Assembly (NCBI RefSeq): GCF_021018805.1
Contig: NC_086248.1
Location: forward strand, 93,207,239-93,271,238
Length of the DNA stretch: 64,000 nucleotides
Source: Prinia subflava
Taxonomy: Eukaryota; Chordata; Aves; Passeriformes; Cisticolidae
Direction: 5' to 3'
The position numbers and the translations under genes are program-made. A model generated the notes under the pieces. That model searched no databases, was not told the origin of the DNA, and saw only the letters and a list, made by a program, of their open reading frames with translations. Shown piece by piece: positions 35,935 through 48,324 of this stretch; the first letter of the stretch is position 1; each line of letters opens with the position of its first letter.

Positions 35935-38900
35935 GCTTGACTTACCCAGCACAGAAATTATTATTTTTTTTCCTTGATATTAAAAACTATGCTCTTTGGT
36001 TGCCATACCTTAAATTGTGTTTCTTGCTATTTTGTTTCAAAAACTTATCAGGGTTCCATTTCTTCCATCATGTGCCCCAGAGCTTCTGTCAATTGCTCCA
36101 TCCTTGTCCTGGGGAGGTGCAGGGGGCTCTGCTCCTCTGTGCTGCTGCTGCTCCTGTGCTTGCTGGTACCTTTCTGCAGAACAAACAGCTCTAAGGACAG
36201 GAGCCTTTCACACTGCAGCAGGTTTTTCCACGGTGGATATTTTACAGGGGCCTCTTTCATTAGGTCTTGGGAAAGGGAATGAGAGCCCACACCAGCCTGG
36301 TGGTAAGTGAGGAAGACTGGGGGGTTTATATTGTTTCCATCTGATTTGTGTGGGGTGTGTTTTAGTGCCTTTTGTAACTGATTTTTCAGAAAGGGACAGG
36401 TAATGCTCAAAGTGTATTGTGCTTGATTCCCTGAGATATCTTAGGTTAAAGCCTTGTATCCCTCTAACCACCTTGTGTCCAATTACCAACCTATAGAAGT
36501 GCTTGGCTTTAGGGTTCTTTTCATTTTAAAGAGTCTGAGGACCTGCTGAAAAGAGTATTTTTTTTTTTTTTGAGATCCTGGGGCAATGTTTGAGATACAA
36601 GAGTGGATACTTAAACCCATTCTGTTTTTATTTGCTTTGACTTTTGAATATGACCTCTGGGAAAAAAAATCACTGTTAACTTGTATATATTTCTTTTTTC
36701 ACTTTTGTAACAGATCTAAATTATCCTCCCTTATCAAAATAGATTTACCTGTGGGGAACAAAGCATAAATAAGTAAAATCCTTTATTTGGAGTTTAATTA
36801 CTGAAAGAGAAAAGATGCCACAGTCCAGATGGTGTAGGCAGGTAGAGTTATCATGGTCCAAACATGTCCAGTGTCACTAAGTTTATTGGAAAATTTTTTT
36901 CTCCCTCTCCACACACAGTGATAGACCACAAAGGCTGAAGATGGCTCAGTTAATTTACAATACTTGATGGACTCAAAGGTTTTTCTCTTTATCCCCATAA
37001 GAGCAGATTTTTGTATTAAAAAACCTGTCTTTCTTGCCTCTGGAATTTTGCATAGTTCATTTTCCCTTCCAAATATGGAGCTAGCTAAGCATGAATTAGG
37101 ATCCATTTGTACCTTCTTTTCTGTCACCCATACATGGAAACATTTCAGTCAGCTAAGATGCCTGGTACTTAAGCAAGCTTGTGAAAATGGTAAGGGGCTG
37201 TTTTCTTTTGTACTGAAAAAAAAAGGCATTGAGAAAATGCTCTGGAGGAGAGACAAATTGTAGCACATAAGAATCTATAAAGATATCTGCCTCCTGACAG
37301 AACCATTTTTTTCTCTGTATTACAATAAACACTTCATTAATAAAACCATTTTGAAATCTCTTGATGGGGTAGCTAGAGGTGATCTATACTGTTTCCTGTT
37401 TGCTGTGATAATCTTGTCTTTTTTTTCCCTTTGTAGTCTTTGGTGTTCTGTACCTGATAAAAGTATCTATGTTGATGAAACTGTCAATGTTTGGGTAGCC
37501 CTGTGTGAGAGCTAGGGAGATTGAGAATTTGCAGAGAATTTGTACCATTCCCCATTCTTGCTTGAGTACCAGGGCAAGAACTTTCTTTGAAATCCCCTCC
37601 ATGTGCTTTGTAGCTCCAAGCTTTCCCCCTTTTTCTAGTATTTTGGGAGCCTTGTTGTGCTACTGCCAGAGCAGTGAAAAGCATGGAAGGATCAAACCCA
37701 GGGGCTTGCTGAATCTTATGAGCATCCCAGCCATGTTTATTCCTCTCCACCTCTTCCTGATCCCATAGGAGGAAAGCTCAAGGGTAAGAGGAACTCACAG
37801 AAAAGCTAAACCTCTAAAGATTCCACCCTTGACCTGAAATGGACCTTCCTTGGGTCACACTCTGAGACCAGGATGGCAGGCGGGAGCTCTGTACATTTGT
37901 TTGGAGCTCTTGCTCCTCCAGCATTATTCCTACACCAATGACCTCTAAAGACGAACACAACACCCCCTGCAGAAGAAAAGAGGCTCCTCTACTTGGTCAA
38001 ATCTACATGCACATCAAAAGTGGATATACATTTATAACTAGTTCCTGGGAAGGAGATTTTCCTGTCAGGGAAGCTACCTGAAGTGTTGAAATACAGCAGT
38101 AATGCTTCTAATAAATTCCTGCCATAAAGTTATGTGATAATTAACTTTTCTTTCCTACCCTGCAGTACTATTTGAAAGGAAAGGATTTTAAATATATAGA
38201 GAAATACACATTTTACATGACTTCCAGAATTAATTATTTTCTCATTAAAAAAAAGGGTTTTGTTGCCCTGGAGATTTAAATGAACTACATAATCTTGTAG
38301 TAAATAAAGTGTTCCTTTTGGGAAAAGCAGACAAGATGCTGATTTACTGTTATTGGAAATAATAAGCTATTGAACCACATGGAGGTGAAAAATGTCAGCT
38401 TTTTCATTTCAGCAAGCATTCTCTGCTTTGCCAAATTATTGTTACAATTGTAAAGAGCCTTCGTGAGAATCGATAGGTATAGTTTTATTTCTCTTGGAAA
38501 ACTTGAGTATTTCAATTTTAGGCCATTGTTTACCATGCTTTTAGGAACTTTCAGAGGAATATATTGAACAGGCTTGTAAACAAGTACATTGCTTACTGTA
38601 GAACAAGAAGTCCCCTTCCTGCATAACAACTGATATAGTAGCATATGCAGCTTTATGTTCTGGACCCAGATATATTTGTGCCTTCAATATGTATTGACAT
38701 TGTTGCATCTTCTTAAATTGTCTAAAAAACCCACTTTGGTATAATGACTATAGTTTCATGTAAACTCAGTGATTTGAAAATATAGCTCAATTTTAAGACA
38801 GTCTCTTCGAAAATCAATAAACTTCACAACTTTTTAAGAATTATAACAGTCTATCAGCACTGGTGATGTAATAAATAATATCTTATTGATTGCCTGTTTT

Positions 38901-41900
38901 AGTTATTTCTGAATATTAGCTGTTTTCCTACCCTAGTTGCTGCAGACAGATAATTATGAGGAAAGCATCTCCATGGTTTGTGATCAATACACTATGACTG
39001 AGCTGCTGGTATTAAAACTCTTAGTGGTTCAAACTGTGGTATTATGTTCTGTCTGTACTGTTGCTAATTATTATTAGTAGATTCATTAAATTCTCTGGGT
39101 GCACTGATTTTTCTGGGAATGTCACAAGAGTGTTTATATAGACCTCTCCAGTTTGACTTTGGCAAACAAATAGACTTAGTGAGAAACTACTTTAGAAGGA
39201 TTGACTTGTTTTAATTCAATTGTTAATAATAGCTGATTCTCAAGACTAATTATATGCAGCCAGATCTTCATCCTCCAGAGAAAGGCATATAACACATGTA
39301 TAATAGAGATCCTGATGGGAATGTACTATTTGTCATTAGCAATAAATAACAATACTCTTCAGAAGATAGTCAACAGCCTGAAATGACTCCTTAAACAGCA
39401 GTTTAGGGTTAGCTCCATTTCTCTTTTTTTTTGATCCTTCAAATTAAACAGGGTGTTCTGAGAAGTTTTGCTGAAACAATGCACTTGCTGTGAAAGATGT
39501 ATTTTAGTCTTATTTGGGTCAGGAGATTCTGAGACTGACTATGCTGAGTGACTGGAAAAGTGAGCATACATGTTAAAAACTTTCTTATGGGAATACGAGA
39601 GAATACATTACTGAACTGCTGATTTTGACTTTTGCACCAGTCACAGGTCTGTTCTATTTTGTGTGGATTTTGCTTTTTCTGCAAAATTATAGGATTCATG
39701 CAATCAAGCAAGCAAAGCCCACTAGATCTTGTAGAAAATGTGATACAGAGAGATTCTGCTTTAACTATCCCAGTTGCAGTTAGTATGCCCTTCTCTGTAA
39801 TGTACTGGCATTCAGAACCCTTTGCCACTTTGCTTGTTGTGCAGCAGAAGAGAAGGGATTTACAGATTTGAAGGCATCATGTTGCACATTTGGACAGAAT
39901 AATAGCCCAAGAGTTGCAGGCTGGGCCCTTCTGAACTGCAGACTGATAAGTCGCAAAGTCTGAATGCTTTTTTAAATAGAGAATGCCACAGTGGATTGTA
40001 GCAAAAAGAAGCACAAAAATTAGCCTGTGCTGTGAGAAATGAAAGTGGGAGTAACATGTCATGTACTATTGTACTTCATAAAGTGGAGGTGGCACAGACA
40101 CAAAGACCTTTTCATTTCTCAGTGTCCTCAGGGACTGTCAGGAGAGAGTCAGAGTGTAGTCTGCATTATATCACCGTGCTCTTGCTCTTTTGCAAGCTCT
40201 GAACGTGCCCCAGCTGTAGAGGCACTGTCCCTTTTGGGTGCCACTTGGCTGGCCCTGGTGGGGTGGCTTGACAGGGGTGCACTTTCTCTGTATAGCACAG
40301 GTGGAGCAAGAAGAGATGGCTTTGGCTGTTGTAGGACAAACTTGCTGTCCTTCTGAAAGAGGCACACCTGAATGCTGGACTAATTTCACTTTGGCTAACA
40401 TGAAGTCCTTAAAACTGTTTTATGTAGAGAAATGTTTTTGGAAAAATGGATTCCTATTTGCTCTACCAAGATCAGAGCAGAGGCTGCAGTTTTGTTTTAT
40501 CACTGCAGCTGCATGCTGCTTTTGGGCTTGGCTTGTCTCTAAATGATCAAGACTGGCACAGAATTATCACTGGAAGTGGTTTCTGCTTGTGTAGGCAGAA
40601 AATACAAGAGAACAGTTCCTCGAGAATTAGAAATGAAAGCGTTCCTCCAAATCCAAGCTGCTGGTTGGTGATCATGGAATCGGGTTTAGAAAGGAAACTT
40701 CTATTGTCAGTATAGAAGGGCTACATTTGCACATTGCTCCACACTTACTGTCCTTTACCAGAGCTGCCTGCTCCAAGAGTAAAGGATTACAGTGGAGAAC
40801 ATGTAAAGCCCTTAACTACAGAGCACACCATAAACCTTTCTTCCTTTTTATTACAAATCTGAAGACAGTTTCCTGTAAAGAAAAAGCAGAGTGCAGAAAA
40901 GCACCACTAGCTGCAAAGATAAGTGAGGATATTTTCCTTTTGTTCTTTTTGTTGTTTTTTCTGTTTATGTCTGTGGGCTAGATTTAAAAGACTTCATGCA
41001 TTTTAATGTGGCACCTTGCATAATAAATGTAACTCACTGAGGCAAATTTATGTGCTGTTTGCCTCTGGTTTGCACATTTTGGTCCTATTAGAAGTTAAAA
41101 AACCTTCTCCAGTGTAGGTGAAAAAAGGCTATTTGTGAAAAGCATACATGAGAAATGGTTAAGAAGGGATAAGCATCTGACTAGTGTTTTCCCAATTAAT
41201 ATGCCAGAAATTTTGAAAAAAAATTATGTTGCTGTGGAGACCATGGCATGACATGATGTTTAAGAGGACATGACCATGTGCAGGTCAGCAGGGGGTTGCC
41301 ATGTCTTGCAGTGCCTAAGAGAGCTGTTGGAATTGAATGCAAGAGGCACAAAGGTGCTTTCCTACCTTCTCCAACACATCTACCTCTCGGTTTGGTAATA
41401 TAGCAGGAAAAAAAACCCTTTTTTTGAAGACAGTTGGAAGAGGAAGACAGGGGATACTAACCTGAACAATGGGGAAAGCTGTGGTGATTATATCAAGTTC
41501 TCAAGTGTCCTTTTTTCCACCTGTGCTTTTTGGGAGCTGTGTGAGAGACATACCTTGACAATTGAAGTTCTGTCTCATCTCTGCAGATATATAGCTTGGG
41601 TCTGAAACTGTCTGTAAGCTTCCAATAACTCAGAAATAAAGAAACTACAAATGATTTCAAAGAAGCAATAGCAATTTTTTGGAGACAGTTATTATCTCAA
41701 GGGCTTTTGATAGTCTGTCTGTATTTGTGCTATACCTGAGGTAAGGGATTATTACAAATTGGTACGAAAAATCAGAGTACTCAAAAGTCAGGTCCTATAC
41801 ACCTTTGTATTCATTTGACATCTTACAGATAATGATAAAAAACAGAATTAAAATCAACAGCCTGAAAATTCCTTACAAAAGTCCTCAAACAACAAAACTC

Positions 41901-42253
41901 AAAACCCAAACAGTCGAACAGTTCAGCAAATTCATTCTTTCCTCAGTATTTTCCAGCAATACCCCCCACTATAGAAGTCACCATAAGGTGACTTCTATCC
42001 TTTCCTTTTTCCCATTTTATTTTACATTTTTTGTGTTGTCAAGCAGTCAGAGAGGAGTTTCAGAGTTAGGTTTGCACACTCTATTCCAGTTTGAGGCTTA
42101 CTAGGGAACAGCAGGATTAACTTCTTTAGCATAGGTAACAATTGCTTTGGGGTGCCCCATTAAAAAAACAATTCCAAAAACAACCAACCAAACAAAAAAC
42201 CTAACATGGAAAGCATTCTGGATCTGCTTTTTTGTTTTCTTTTTATTGTTGCA
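35935..42253. other. Intergenic DNA downstream of KCNK2, first part
   Basis: About 6.3 kb without a gene I can support. Overlapping frames at 36008-36489 and 40039-40546 have no recognisable domains, coding-like context or splice structure. The region is AT-rich, especially at 38100-39400, where complex AT-rich sequence with many ATTA cores could be conserved regulatory DNA. That is only an impression. A perfect 12-bp hairpin lies at 41971-41998. Confidence 0.7.
41971..41998. repeat. Perfect 12-bp hairpin with 4-nt loop
   Basis: ATAGAAGTCACC (41971-41982), loop ATAA (41983-41986), GGTGACTTCTAT (41987-41998). The arms are exact complements and mixed in composition, so this is less likely to be chance than AT-only palindromes. 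There is no T-run after it and no gene nearby; its role is unknown. Confidence 0.9.
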
Positions 42254-42374
42254 GATTATAGAATGACAGAATATTCTCAGCTGGAAGGGACCCACAAGGA
42301 TCACCAAGGTAGAGCACAGGACTCTGGGTGTTACCAGCACCATGGTTTAACCAGCTGAGCTGATACAGGGTCTG
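42254..42374 (-). mobile_element. tRNA-Ile-derived SINE with CR1-like tail (TguSINE1-like)
   Basis: Read on the minus strand, the element begins ACCCTGTATCAGCTCAGCTGG and continues TTAAACCATGGTGCTGGTAA and CACCCAGAGTCCTGTGCTC, which follows tRNA-Ile. It has an A-box-like AGCTCAGCTGG and an anticodon-arm-like GGTGCTGGTAACACC. The B box is badly worn (gtgctctacc against gttcgatcc). It then passes directly into a CR1-type 3' end: TTGGTGATCCTTGTGGGTCC, CTTCCAGCTGAGAATATTC, TGTCATTCTATAATC. This head-tail fusion is the described structure of the passerine SINE TguSINE1, which is mobilised by CR1 enzymes. The element is non-coding, lies in intergenic DNA and is moderately diverged. Limits are approximate at the head end. 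A plain CR1 3' end would explain only the tail half. Confidence 0.78.
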
Positions 42375-45300
42375 AGTTCCAGCACATTCTTCCCTTTGTG
42401 CTTGAGAGAAACTCTCTACAAGTATTTTATCCCCTTTTCTTCAATCTCTAAAAAATTCCCTTTCACAGTTGTAAAAAGGCAGATCCTTTATGCCTGCTGG
42501 CATGCCCAGAGCCGATTTTTTGTGGTTACTTTTTTTGTTTTGTTTCTATTTTGGTGAGATATTCCATGTCTCTCTGTATCCTTTTCTTGTCCTGGGATCT
42601 GGAGACAAGGTTTTGCTCTCTGCTCTACTCTCTGCCCTGCCCAAAGAGGTTCTCTGTTCATGGCTGGTTCATGCTGTAGAAATGCAGATTCATGATGTGA
42701 TCATGCAGTTGTTATCTTTCCACTAACTTAGATACCCAAATATATAATTTCTCTCTTGTGGCAGGGCAAATGAGTCATCTTGAATACCCCCACCCTGTAG
42801 ATTGCCAGGAAATTCTCACCTTCCCTTGATTCCTTGGTTTGTTTATTGCCTTGGACATCTAGTGAAGTGCAGGATGACTCTGAGAAAAGGAAAATTGTTG
42901 CTTATGGAAGAAACATTTTTGAATGGCGATGTTAAAAAAAATGCTGTGCATTCATGGAACTAGGATGATGCCATAATTCTTAACTAATGCAGTTTACTGG
43001 GAATGATTTGTGCCTATGTAATAAATAAATAGTAGTGAGAAGTATGGGAACTGCAGATAAGTATGTAAATTTTGTTTGTAAGGTTTATTCGAGAGCTCTC
43101 TAAACATCTGTCAAGTCATCATACTGACAGGCATGTAAATTAAAACCAGCACTTGGGGTTTGGACTTCTCCCCCAAGCAGAACTGCTGGCTCACTGCAGC
43201 TTCCTAGTGGAAACCAGCACTCTTTAAAAATCCTAATTTTTCATCAGAATAGGCAACCCTTTGAGTACAGACCCCTGGAACGTGCATGAAGGGGAATAGG
43301 CTGTGGATCCACACTTTAGGCTGGAGCAATGCTTACCTCCATATTCCCTTTCATGGGAGATGACAGCAAGTATTAATTTACTAAAAGCAATGCTGCCAAA
43401 TTTCCGTAAAATGCTGGACATGAACCTGCTTTGATACATGGGGTAGCCAGATTGGTGGAGTGCTTCAGGGGTGAAAAATCCCAGTCCATTGGCAGGTAGA
43501 TGAAATAAAAAAAAATATACAAGAGAAAATATAAAAGGAGAGTCTTGCTTTGAGTGTTGCCTCCAAGAATCAAAAGCCCAGGAGGCAGCGTCCTGTTTTT
43601 CATGTCAAATAAGCTGTCAGGAAAGGCAACACGAGAGCCCTCTCACAGGAAGCAGTTATTTAAATGGATGTCTTTCCATTTGGGCAGAATACAAGGCCAC
43701 AGTCTCATCTCTATACCTCTTTGACTACCTCTGTCCCCCAGCCTCTTCCTGGAATAGGGTAAAACAGGGTAGTTCCTACCCAAAGGAACTGAAGATTGAG
43801 CAAAAAAATACAAACACAATGGTTGTGGAGAGAATTTCAACACTGTGTGCCTCTCCAGGGTTCTGAAATTTGGATGAAATGTGTTGTTAAAATGCCTTTC
43901 CAACCATTTTCTTTGATCCTGTTTTTGAAATAATGCTATTGTGTAGTTTCTGAATAAGGGCAATACCTACAAAAGGCTTTTCTTGCAGTTTCTTCTCACT
44001 TGCTTTCTGCGGTTGAGCCTTGCTTATAAATATCACAACTGCTTCTGCTCCAATAACCCACAGAGAGATATCGTCTCCAGAAAAAAAGTGGGAGAGTGAG
44101 GACATTGCAGGAAAGGCTTTGCTCTAAACCAACACCAAGGCTTCATAATTGCAAAAGCACAATTTATGCAGTGAGTGGGAGCTTAATAAAAGTGCAATTA
44201 AGTGTAATGACATCACTGATCTGCCCGAGTGCTCACTCAGCTTCGCAATCAAATCTACAAACCCAAGTCACTTCCAGGTCCGTGGGGGTCTGCAGCCACC
44301 TCAGCTCCCTGTCCCTGTAGCTGAGTGGCAGAAGGGCCAAAAGCTGCTGGGGACACCTTGCAGCTGATGCCTGTGGTGATGAGGGGCACTGAACTGGAGC
44401 TGTCCTAAGCTGTGCAACCTCTGCTCCCCTCAGACCTCTTCTGCTGGCTGTACTGCAGAGATGCACCCTGTGTGTCACAGTGACAAACGGGAATTCAGTC
44501 TGGGAGCAGAAAAGTCACCTTGCTGTGGCACCTCAGTCACCTGAGCTTCTGAATGAGTGACAGTGAGTGTCCTGAGCTGCCTGGAGGGGAGGGAGCAGCT
44601 GCCTCAATGTTCTTTGGAGGTTCTTCACTCTGCAGAGCAGCCAAACCAACTCAAGATGCTTTTTCCACCCAAGGGAGTGCTTGTCCCATCTTCGTCACTC
44701 TTGGTTTATTCCATATGTAGGAGGATAGATAGGCTGACAGGTGAGTTGTTTTTGTTTGTTTGTTTGTTTTTAAATAAATTAGGCTGGAAAAAGGAAGTGG
44801 ATGAAGGGGAAGAACTCAGCTTTATCTTCATCCAGTGTCACTTCTCATGCCACCTGAAAAATCTTGTCAAAGCCTTCAAGCCCCATAGAGGGAAAAATGG
44901 TCATGGTATCACTTGTCTAAAAGAAAAAAGCAAAACACCCACCCTGAGAAAACCCTTTTAAGGGAATCTTTATGTATCTAAGACTCATAAAGGAGAGGAC
45001 ACAGTGTGTCTGAATTTTGCTTGGCAAGTCACATGGAGATGACCAGCTCAAGAGATGAGGCTGGAATATCATGTGGTGGGACTGATCCGTGTAGTCTTGC
45101 CCCATTTTTGAGTGACCTCTGTGCAGCTAAATTCTTAGAATATGTAAAAGTACCTGTCAAGTACTGGTTGAGGTTTTTTTTGTGGAATAAATTGTACAGT
45201 TAATTAGCATACATTAGAATAGCTTTTAGCCCTCACTTTTATTATATTAAAGAACATTTTCCTTCCAATTCATAAGTCCTCAAGTTTAAAAGATCAAGCT

Positions 45301-46282
45301 TGACATAAATAAATCTGAAATGACAGAGACCTCTGATCAAATGAGGGAATGCTAAGCTTTTCAGCTAACATGAAAGACTAATTACTGAAGTGAGACTTAA
45401 TAATTGATGCCTTCATTCAGTATAGCTCTGAGATTTAGGTCCAATAAAGAATTTATGTACCTAAAAATAGTAAATAGAGAACCTAATTTTCCATCATTTG
45501 GTCCCCAGACAGGGACCCAGAACCCTGTGCATATTATTGAGGCCCTAGAGCAACAAAGCAGTCAAGAAAATGTCTCAGATCATCAGATGGGGGCTGAGCT
45601 TGGTGCCCTCAGCCTGCCCACAATCAGCCAGGCTAAACGTGACTGGGTTGATGATGCAGGGATGTGGCAGTGAGGGGTGGCTGAGCAGCAACTCAGCCCT
45701 CCTGCCATCTGATAAGGAGCATCAGGGTTCACTAAATTGCCATTTCCTTTAGCTCCCCACTTAATCCTCATGTATAGACCTGGTTTAAACAATGGAAATG
45801 CCAAAAAAGCAGAAGGAAGCCTTATAGTCAAGATATGCCTGAGGATGCTGGTCCATCCTTCTTCACAGACCTTGAACTAATGTATTACTGAGGCTTTTGT
45901 GCCCCCAAAGCACTTTGTAGGACTTTTTACTGTGCAAAGAAGGCTGAAGTGGGTTTTGCTACTGCCCCTTTTTACACAATAACTCCAACCCTGGAGCTCT
46001 CTGGGAGGTTGAACTTCATTAGCTGGAATTGATGAGTTCATACATCCCTGAAGGGACACTGAACCATGGGGCAACAGGTCAGGCCACCAGGGCAGGAGCT
46101 GACTTCTCCTGCTTGAAACTGAAGTGGAGGCTGGCAAAGGATGGAGCTGAGGGGCTGGAGGCCCTGCAGCTCAGGTGCAAGGCAGGGAGCCCCACACAGC
46201 TGAGCCCTACTGCTGGCTCAGTGCCCGTGTAAAGCAAGGTGATGGAGAGTTAACCAGCTCTGGGGACAGAGACTGGCACACA
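42375..46282. other. Intergenic DNA between the SINE and the solo LTR
   Basis: About 3.9 kb with no recognisable gene. There are short open frames on both strands (for example 44233-44478 minus, 44557-44961 plus and 45583-45831 minus). None has a domain, signal peptide or splice context that I can defend. A (GTTT)n microsatellite lies at 44748-44771. Confidence 0.7.
44748..44771 (+). repeat. (GTTT)n microsatellite
   Basis: Four to five GTTT units around tttgtttgtttgtttgtttt. It is probably variable in length. Confidence 0.9.
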
Positions 46283-46538
46283 TGTTGGTGGAGGGTTAAA
46301 AATATAATTTCTAGATTGAGTAATGTATAGGGGGAGGAAAGTAGAGAACGTACAACTGGAACTTGACGCAGCTAGCTGGGAACAAGCGTCAGTTTCGGTA
46401 AACAGCTCCATGCTATTGTTTTAACCAAATCAAGTGTGGATCAGGGTAGAAGCGTAGGTATGATTTAAGATAGTAACTAAGGAATAGGATAATCAGTATC
46501 TAGGGGTGGGGGTTAGTTAACATGTGTATAATTTAAAC

Positions 46539-46546
46539 TATAAAAA
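46539..46546 (+). promoter_or_regulatory. TATA box of the solo LTR
   Basis: TATAAAAA in ttaaactataaaaatcacg, about 80 bp before the LTR's AATAAA. This fits the usual U3-R spacing. Whether it still drives transcription is unknown. Confidence 0.65.
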
Positions 46547-46617
46547 TCACGAATCGACTCTGTATGCTTTGGACATCAGATTTGGGTGTATTATCACCCC
46601 GGTGTCCCGCGCGCTGG

Positions 46618-46623
46618 AATAAA
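46618..46623 (+). terminator. Poly(A) signal of the solo LTR
   Basis: AATAAA in gctggaataaagaaccgc, placed 50 bp before the LTR end, as expected for the R region. Confidence 0.7.
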
Positions 46624-46673
46624 GAACCGCATATGATCGCCTCTGTGTGGTTATATGTTTTCCTACGCTAACA

Positions 46674-48324
46674 CACAGAGTCTGCCAACAGCCTGGGGAG
46701 ACCTCCCCGGGCTCCAGCCTAAGGAGTCAGGGTGCATCTGGAAAACTGCCTCATCCCCAAAGAGCAGTTCTCTGGGATGGGAAAGGACTGACCCAAGTCT
46801 TCTGGTAAAACCTGGTGGAGTTGGGGCCTGCAGTCTGTGCTCCTGCAGCTGTGGGACACCAGGTGCTGCAGGTGGTGGTGGTGGAGCTGATTGTGGAGGT
46901 GGAGGTGATCTCCAGGGTGAGGGTGGCTGTGCTGGGAGCTCTGTGGGTCACTGGGTTGTGTGGGGAGCCTGAGCCTGCACAGGGAACTGTGAGGATTTGC
47001 AGAGCCTTTGGATCCTTGCTGGTGCATCCTGACAAAGTGTGGTGAGTGAGCTAAAACAAAGGGTTCTCTGTGGTCACTTGCTCCTGTTTAGAGAGGGCAC
47101 TGGCTTCAGGCTGTGCTGGAGAAAGGGAAGCCAGGTCTGCCTTGACTCTTGGTGTTTTGCTTTGGTTTTTCTGTTTGTTGCTTTCTTGGTTTTGTTTTAA
47201 ATAGGTGGATGAGGGTTTGCTGATGGCTTTTTTTCCCACTAAGATTGCCCACGATAGGAGGGACTGCAGGTTTGTGTGGCTGCCAAGTAGAGGGGCCTCT
47301 CCAGAGGAGGACTATATCCAGTGGGGAATCAAGGGGCAGGCAGCAGGGAGTTATACTGCTCCAAAATTCAAGAAACTAATATTTTCTAGCACACCATGTT
47401 GCTGCTTTTCTCCCAACCTAGAAGTGAGAATTTTGTTAAGTCTGGTGTTCCTTTGTACTTGAGCCAAGTTAGTGATGCCTGCTGCAGAAAATATTATGAC
47501 TGGTGGTGACAAGTTAATATTCTTCCTACAATTATGGCATTCCTGAAGAGCTATAGGAAATGTCCCAATGATATTAAGTAAACTAGATGGTAGGGAATCC
47601 AGCAGCAACCCTGCTGCAGAGAGAGAAATTGAGCAGAAGCAGCACATTAATCAAATGCTTAGAGGAAAAGAAAATGTGCTGTGCAAAATCAGATGAGTTG
47701 CCTGTTACAGTTCTTCATGGTTTTTATGTTGATAGCTTGCTGAAAAAAATACTTTTTCAAGTTTATTGCTGAAGGTTACTTAATGAATGTGGGGTTTTGG
47801 CAGATATAATTACAATGACAAATTAATTATCAGTGTGTGCTACTGCTTCTCAGAAGAGGAGTCAAGCAAGTCCACATTTTAGCCCATTTTCCTAAAGGAA
47901 AAGTCCTGTGTGAGTTAGCTTTTCTTTAAGTTCCCTCTTTGGCCCTTTGTTTTCTATTCTCTTTTGTCTTTGATCCAAATTCATCTGAACTGGTGCAGTG
48001 TGAAGAATGATACCTAAAAGCACATAATTTTTCCCAGTCTTATTTTTGTGTCTCTGTTTGCATGTTTTGTTTTTTGGGTTTTCAGGGGAGATTTTTTGGA
48101 TGGTTTTGTGTGTGTGTTTGTTTTCTAAATAAATAAAATCTCTAATGCTGTCAGGTGAATTTATCAAACTAGGAAAAGCTAACTGTGGTTTTGAAAAAAA
48201 GTGGCACTGGGTTTGAGTATACAGAAACAATCCTGAGATAATTCAGGGAAAATCACTCCAAACAACCAAAATATTAGATGGCTTTTTTTCTGGATCTTAA
48301 AAAAACAGACTGCAAACCTTCCTT
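46674..48324. other. Intergenic DNA between two LTRs
   Basis: About 1.65 kb without a supportable gene. It includes a short GGT/GGA-rich stretch at 46862-46920 (gcaggtggtggtggtggagc and similar), a diffuse minisatellite-like patch. Frames on both strands there arise from this composition. Confidence 0.65.

Larger units (their letters stand above)
46283..46673 (+). mobile_element. Solo LTR of an endogenous retrovirus, plus orientation
   Basis: A 391-bp LTR starts TGTTGG and ends CTAACA, so the ends are imperfect inverted repeats with the canonical TG...CA. In order it has a U3 of about 260 bp, a TATA box (TATAAAAA, 46539-46546), a CpG-bearing stretch (cccgcgcgctgg) and a poly(A) signal AATAAA (46618-46623). 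A short R-U5 reading gaaccgcatatgatcgc to tacgctaaca follows. No gag, pol, env or primer-binding site flanks it, so it is a solo LTR left by recombination between two LTRs. Its CpG content and clean ends suggest a fairly young insertion. The exact family is not named because I cannot search; alpha- or beta-retrovirus-like avian ERVs are the nearest structural class. Confidence 0.85.
46279..46677 (+). repeat. Target-site duplication flanking the solo LTR
   Basis: CACA occurs immediately before (46279-46282) and after (46674-46677) the LTR. Because the left flank is CA-repetitive (cacaca), the exact duplication length is not certain; four bases is the longest exact match with these LTR ends. 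Confidence 0.55.

Noticed and set aside
46719..47045. Frames rich in Ser/Thr/His or Val/Glu/Gly on both strands.
   Set aside because: They are produced by the GGT/GGA-rich patch at 46862-46920, with no supporting structure.
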